39,290 nt of DNA. It comes from Cellulophaga sp. GTDB lineage: Bacteria; Bacteroidota; Bacteroidia; Flavobacteriales; Flavobacteriaceae. Below the pieces are notes generated by a model that saw nothing but the letters and a program-made list of their open reading frames with translations, was not told the origin of the DNA and did no database searches. The stretch lies in assembly GCA_030731855.1 (NCBI GenBank), contig JANQTG010000177.1, positions 1 to 39,290 on the forward strand. Reading direction: 5' to 3'. Below are positions 35,201-39,290 of the stretch, piece after piece (position 1 is the first letter of the stretch; each line of letters starts with the position of its first letter). The position numbers were made by a program, and so were the translations under genes.

Positions 35201-36080
35201 AATGCTTGTCAGCCTTGTTTCTATGCTTCCAGCGCCTATGTGTCCATAAATAATAAGGTGGATTTTCGCGAATTTGCTGTTCTGTTAAGCGTAAAAATGT
35301 ATCGGTGATTTCGTGTTCGGCGGTACTTTTTCCTGCGGTGGTAATGGGTATAAAAGTGGCTTCATAGAAACCTCTTTTTACTTTCACCACTTTTAAAAAA
35401 ACTACGGCTAAGTCTAACTTACGCGCCATAGTTTCTGGACCGCTAAAAACGGGGACTTTAATTCCCATAAACTCCGTCCAATAGGGCGCTCTGTGCGCTT
35501 GTGGCGATTGATCGCTAACCATTCCGTAAATAGAATTTATATGTTCTTTATGATTTTTAACGACCGTTCTAACGGTTTCTTCTTGACTAATTAGAGTAGT
35601 GTTAAACTGAGCTCTAGTGCTTCTAATCCAACGATCAAAATAGGTATTTTTAATTTTTTGATACACCGCATACCCTTCAGATTGCACATAATTATTAATA
35701 CTCACATTCCATTCCCAATTGGCGTAATGCGAACAAACAATCAATATACTTTTTGTTTTTTCAATTTCGAGAAGTACATCTAAATTAGTGACATGATACC
35801 GTTTTTTTACTTCTTCATTTGATAAGTTCATGGTTTTAATCATTTCCATAAACGTATCACATAAATGTGCATAAAAGGTACGTTGTATTTGCTTTAATTC
35901 TTGTTCAGATTTTTCAGGAAAAACTAAACTTAAATTTTTAAATACTACTTTTTTACGATAGCCTAAAATGGTATAAATTATAAAGAAAATAAAATCCGAC
36001 AGCAAATAAACAACCCTGAATGGTAGTATAGAAATAAGCCAAATAATGGGATATGCCAGAATGAAAACGACTAATTGCAT
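35199..36080 (-). CDS. LpxL/HtrB-like lipid acyltransferase
   Basis: This 293-residue protein has an N-terminal membrane segment (about 5-25). The catalytic H-x4-E pattern (CSHYANWEW) is near residue 117, with YGMVSDQSPQ and the later ENPPYYLWTHRRWKHR, which are typical of lauroyl/myristoyl transferases of lipid A synthesis. It would attach a secondary acyl chain to lipid A. Other lipid acceptors are possible. It is divergent from the rhomboid gene across a palindromic promoter. Confidence 0.9.
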   Translation of the reverse strand: MQLVVFILAYPIIWLISILPFRVVYLLSDFIFFIIYTILGYRKKVVFKNLSLVFPEKSEQELKQIQRTFYAHLCDTFMEMIKTMNLSNEEVKKRYHVTNLDVLLEIEKTKSILIVCSHYANWEWNVSINNYVQSEGYAVYQKIKNTYFDRWIRSTRAQFNTTLISQEETVRTVVKNHKEHINSIYGMVSDQSPQAHRAPYWTEFMGIKVPVFSGPETMARKLDLAVVFLKVVKVKRGFYEATFIPITTAGKSTAEHEITDTFLRLTEQQIRENPPYYLWTHRRWKHRNKADKH

Positions 36081-36096
36081 CTAAAAAAATATTTAG

Positions 36097-36114
36097 CAAA
36101 TATAGCTATATTTG
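36097..36114. promoter_or_regulatory. Palindromic divergent promoter with two -7 boxes
   Basis: CAAATATAGCTATATTTG is a perfect 18-nt palindrome. It contains TATATTTG on the plus strand (36107-36114, for the rhomboid gene) and the same box on the minus strand (36104-36097, for the acyltransferase gene), back to back with 2 nt between. Each box would place its start a few bases before its own start codon. Confidence 0.7.
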
Positions 36115-36138
36115 TAAGCAATTAGAAGAGTAAATACT

Positions 36139-36795
36139 ATGTTTGATCAGATACATTATGCAACCTTGGGGATAATTGCCCTTAATGTTTTAGTTTCTTT
36201 AAAAGGTTTTAATGATAATACTTTTTTTGAGCGTTATAAATTTCAAGTGAAAGCAATAGAAATAGGTCAAAAAGATCGCATGTTTACTTCTGGTTTTTTA
36301 CATGTAGACCTTTCGCATTTATTTTTTAATATGTTTACGCTTTTCTTTTTTGCACCAGTAGTTATTCAATGGTTAAATCCTATTCAATTTGTACTTATTT
36401 ACGTGGTTAGTTTAGCAGCAGGGAGTTTATTAGCGATGGTTTTTCATAAAAACGAGCCTTATTATAGTGCGGTAGGGGCAAGTGGTGCCGTTACTGGAAT
36501 ATTATATGCTGCCATTTTGCTAGAACCACAAATGCGACTAGGTTTTATGTTTATTCCTATACCTGTACCGGCTTATGTTTTTGGGATAGGCTATCTGCTT
36601 TATTCTATTTACGGGATGAAAAGCAGAATAGGGAATATAGGCCATTCGGCTCACTTTGGTGGCGCAATTGGAGGTTATGTGTCTACACTTATATTTTTCC
36701 CCAGTCTTTTAGAAACAGATCTTTTAATGGTTGGTTTATTGGCCATTCCTATTATAGTACTTTTTGTTTTACAGAAAGCAGGAAAATTAAATTGA
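36139..36795 (+). CDS. Rhomboid-family intramembrane serine protease
   Basis: This 218-residue protein has about six hydrophobic segments. The catalytic Ser115 is in GASGAVTG, and the catalytic His (172 by family pattern) is in GHSAHFGGAIGGY. The early HVDLSHLFFNMF element also matches. It cuts other membrane proteins within the bilayer; targets unknown. It is a single gene, divergent from the acyltransferase. Confidence 0.95.
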   Translation: MFDQIHYATLGIIALNVLVSLKGFNDNTFFERYKFQVKAIEIGQKDRMFTSGFLHVDLSHLFFNMFTLFFFAPVVIQWLNPIQFVLIYVVSLAAGSLLAMVFHKNEPYYSAVGASGAVTGILYAAILLEPQMRLGFMFIPIPVPAYVFGIGYLLYSIYGMKSRIGNIGHSAHFGGAIGGYVSTLIFFPSLLETDLLMVGLLAIPIIVLFVLQKAGKLN

Positions 36796-36916
36796 CGTTT
36801 TGTAGTGTCTTTTCAATACTGTAGGGTATTTCATCGAAAAAATAACAGTTTTTATAACATTGTAAGGTAATAAGCGTTTTAGACTTAACCAAAATCTATA
36901 ATTAAACCTACTTACA

Positions 36917-38554
36917 ATGAAAAAAATTTCCCTTTCGCTATTGGCCTTAGTGCTAATAGTCTCTTCTTGCGCGGATGAAACTACCATCTTCGAAAATCAA
37001 AAAGACGATTTAACCGTTGAAGACAATCAAAGTTTTTTAGATCAAAGTATTAATCTAGACAATGCTGGTGTCCTGAATATTACTAGCGAAGAACAAATTA
37101 CTGGAAAAACTTCAAAAAACGAAGATGAACTTGCTGGTAATTATCCGCTATCCTTAATTGCACAAATTATTCCTCCTAGTTTTAAGGGTGGTGAAAACTT
37201 AACGGCATCGCATGTTACTGTTGATGCTGATATTGCCTATGTTACTTATAATACCATTGATGATGTTTATGTTGGCGCTATTGATGCGATTAATATTAAA
37301 AATCCATTTCAGCCAAGAATAGTTTCTAGATTATATTATACGAATGCAGATATCAACTCTATAGCCTATGAAAATGGCTATATTTATATTGTTGGTGGTG
37401 TTGATGCTGAAAAATCAGTTAGAGCAACCACAAACTCTTTCGTTGCTAAAATTCCATCTTCAAACGGATTTATTGATATCAATGGTGGTATAACCTATGG
37501 TTTTCAAAATGGTTTTGTAGGAACCGACATTGCTATTTTAGACACTAAATTATTCGTATCAAGCGGTAAAGACGGTTCTTTATCGGTATATGATAAGAAT
37601 AATTTAAAAACGCTTAACGATATGCCTTTTAAAGATTTACGTTCAGTAGCTTCAAAAAACAACACTATTGCTGTTTTAGATGCGAGTTCAGGAGTTCATA
37701 TACTTGATGAAAACTTAATGCTTTTAAAAGAAATCGCTATCAATGGTGATTTTGGAATTGCAGACAAACGGACTTTAGATTTTTCAGACGATCGTGTTTT
37801 TGTTTCAGAAGGCGCTAAAGGTGTTGGTGTATATGAAATTAGCTCTGGAAATTTAATAAGTACTATTCCAATTTTACTTAATCCGGAAGGATCAAATACG
37901 ACCGATAATGTTACGAATGCGGTTTCATTAAATGAAGGAATTATATTAATGGCCAATGGTGGTGCTGGTTTGTCTTTATCAGAAGAAACATCTAATACGG
38001 CTGAACCTGTAGGTATTATTGATTTAGAAGGTTCTATCAACTATGTAGTGTCAAAAGGCGATTTTATATTTGCTGCATCCGGTAAATCTGGTTTACAAAT
38101 TATAAAAATGAATAAGCCTACAAGTAGCTTAGTAAATAAATGTGCCAACTTACCGATTTACAATGGTAGCGCTAATTTAAATGTAAACACAGAAGATGTA
38201 CTTGCGTTTAGTGGTGCAAAACGTTTTTCATCTATAAATGTAAATAACCAATTATTACTTTGTGGATCATGGACGGTTGCTAACCAAGTTACTTTAAATG
38301 CAAATAGTATTTTTGAAATGAACGGCGTTTTAGTTGTTGGAAACAACAACAACCGAAAAAATATAACAGTTAATAACAATGCTGTTTTAAGAGTAGAAGG
38401 TACTTTAGTAATTTATGGTGATTTAGTTTTAAATGAGAATTCTACGATGGAATTTTTAGGTACAGACTCAAGGGTTTATATCACAGGATCGGTTAGAAAA
38501 GCGGCAACAGCAACAGTTAAAGGTACTTTTATTGATGAAGCAAACAAGTTCTAA
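36917..38554 (+). CDS. Beta-propeller (LVIVD-type) lipoprotein with a C-terminal beta-solenoid
   Basis: This 545-residue protein has a lipobox (VSSC, Cys 18). An Asn/Asp-rich linker follows to about residue 75. Repeating units of about 45 residues (about 80-395) look like LVIVD-type propeller blades, for example VSRLYYTNADINSIAYENG and IEASG-like turns. The last 130 residues alternate short beta-strands with Asn-rich turns (VNNNAVLRVEGTLVIYGDLVL) and look like a parallel beta-solenoid. It is probably surface-exposed and lipid-anchored. No enzyme motif is seen. A perfect terminator follows. Confidence 0.85.
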   Translation: MKKISLSLLALVLIVSSCADETTIFENQKDDLTVEDNQSFLDQSINLDNAGVLNITSEEQITGKTSKNEDELAGNYPLSLIAQIIPPSFKGGENLTASHVTVDADIAYVTYNTIDDVYVGAIDAINIKNPFQPRIVSRLYYTNADINSIAYENGYIYIVGGVDAEKSVRATTNSFVAKIPSSNGFIDINGGITYGFQNGFVGTDIAILDTKLFVSSGKDGSLSVYDKNNLKTLNDMPFKDLRSVASKNNTIAVLDASSGVHILDENLMLLKEIAINGDFGIADKRTLDFSDDRVFVSEGAKGVGVYEISSGNLISTIPILLNPEGSNTTDNVTNAVSLNEGIILMANGGAGLSLSEETSNTAEPVGIIDLEGSINYVVSKGDFIFAASGKSGLQIIKMNKPTSSLVNKCANLPIYNGSANLNVNTEDVLAFSGAKRFSSINVNNQLLLCGSWTVANQVTLNANSIFEMNGVLVVGNNNNRKNITVNNNAVLRVEGTLVIYGDLVLNENSTMEFLGTDSRVYITGSVRKAATATVKGTFIDEANKF

Positions 38555-38576
38555 AAACCTTAAAATTCTATAAAAT

Positions 38577-38610
38577 AAAAGCCCGATTTGTTTTACAAAT
38601 CGGGCTTTTT
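38577..38610 (+). terminator. Strong bidirectional terminator
   Basis: GCCCGATTTGT (38581-38591) is exactly complementary to ACAAATCGGGC (38595-38605) with a TTT loop, preceded by AAAA and followed by TTTTT. It lies between the convergent propeller lipoprotein and thioredoxin-like genes. Confidence 0.92.
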
Positions 38611-38633
38611 ATCATCAAGGTTTTTTATAACTC

Positions 38634-39290
38634 CTAAAGCGTTGCGCCAAGTAACTCAGCAATTTTATTCTCTAGTGCTTCTCCTCTTAAATCTTTTGCA
38701 ATAATAACACCATTTTCATCTAAAATAAACATAGCTGGTATAGCATTTACATTGTATAATTTTGCTATTTCATCAAAATACTGAACATTAGAAACTTGGT
38801 TCCATTCTAAACCATCTGCCGCGATAGCCTCTGTCCATTCCTCTTTAGTTTTGTCTAAAGAAACTCCTAAAATTTTTAATCCACTATCTTTATACTTCGT
38901 ATAAATATTAACTAGATTAGGATTTTCTGCTCTACAAGGTCTGCACCAACCGGCCCAAAAATCAACAATCGTAATTTTTCCTAAAGCATCTTTTAAAGCT
39001 AATGATTCTCCTGTTGGCGTAGGCGCTGAAAAGTCTGGTGCCTTTGAGCCGATAGCCGTTACCTTATTTTTATCAGCAGAAGCTTTTATTCTTTTTGCCG
39101 CAGCGGTATTTTTTAGTTGTGGAGTTAAAGCTTCGAAAATGGCGTCTATTTCATTATCCGGAACCTCTTTTGTTTGTTGAAAACGCTCTAATAACATTAC
39201 TGAAATTAATGCACTAGGGTTTTCTTTTGCAAAATTAATTTCAAAGTTTTTCGCTTCTTCTCTAAATTCTTTTAACTCTTCTTGAATAGC
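38634..39290 (-). CDS. TlpA-like thiol:disulfide protein, truncated by the window
   Basis: The frame stays open to the right edge, so the true start is outside the window. The first ATG inside is at 39197, but 31 open codons precede it (ending NPSALISV). The C-terminal 140 residues are a thioredoxin-like domain with WAGWCRPC, whose CxxC is the redox site, and the cis-Pro in AIPAMFILDENG. The N-terminal part is helical, and in similar proteins it follows a DUF4369-type domain. It is likely a periplasmic or membrane-attached reductase. The start and any signal peptide cannot be seen. Confidence 0.9.
   Translation of the reverse strand, partial: AIQEELKEFREEAKNFEINFAKENPSALISVMLLERFQQTKEVPDNEIDAIFEALTPQLKNTAAAKRIKASADKNKVTAIGSKAPDFSAPTPTGESLALKDALGKITIVDFWAGWCRPCRAENPNLVNIYTKYKDSGLKILGVSLDKTKEEWTEAIAADGLEWNQVSNVQYFDEIAKLYNVNAIPAMFILDENGVIIAKDLRGEALENKIAELLGATL

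Overview
The window is AT-rich chromosomal DNA that looks like a member of the Bacteroidota, most likely Flavobacteriaceae. The evidence is many TAnnTTTG-type -7 promoter boxes, the absence of strong Shine-Dalgarno sites, predominant TAA stops, lipoproteins with short SSC-type lipoboxes, a fused alpha/beta branched-chain 2-oxoacid dehydrogenase E1, and paired OmpA-family proteins. I see no rRNA, tRNA, insertion sequence, prophage structural gene or CRISPR array. Both edges cut features: a heptamer repeat at the left edge, and a thioredoxin-like gene at the right edge.

Layout. 1-162: tandem heptamer repeat. 163-5884: minus-strand genes for a membrane-anchored conserved protein, a frameshifted lipoprotein, a degenerate OmpA-like protein, a membrane-anchored glutamate-synthase-like flavoenzyme, and an exported M20 amidohydrolase paired with an exported DsrE-like protein. 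6055-10642 (plus): a UvrD/PcrA helicase, a Crp/Fnr regulator, a glyoxalase-fold protein, a DUF1569 gene broken by three in-frame TAA codons, and a YciO/Sua5-family protein. 10821-15183 (minus): two OmpA-family envelope proteins, a family 2 glycosyltransferase and a PD-(D/E)XK-like protein, the last divergent from holA (15210-16208, plus). 16210-25684 (minus): DoxX, the fused E1, an M1-peptidase-like protein with no recognisable catalytic residues joined to an outer-membrane barrel, a LOG-family protein and UvrA. 25888-26415 (plus): a Tudor-like protein next to uvrA.

26577-29892 is the most interesting part. It encodes a radical SAM protein with a C-terminal helix-hairpin-helix, a downstream partner of the type usually annotated as a DNA metabolism protein, and a small open frame between them. 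A LexA-like S24 regulator is divergent from these genes. The 120-bp shared control region holds two perfect inverted repeats that sit on or beside both predicted promoters. This has the form of a self-regulated DNA-damage-inducible repair or modification cassette, and its chemistry is not established.

29940-39290: PpnP, a membrane-anchored unknown, gamma-glutamyltransferase with an AcpH-like hydrolase, GlmM, a LpxL-like acyltransferase divergent from a rhomboid protease across a perfectly palindromic double promoter, a beta-propeller lipoprotein, and a TlpA-like thiol protein truncated by the window end. Several intergenic spaces carry dispersed repeats: two heptamer families and small GC-rich hairpins.

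All functional calls come from reading motifs in the translations. No database search was possible.
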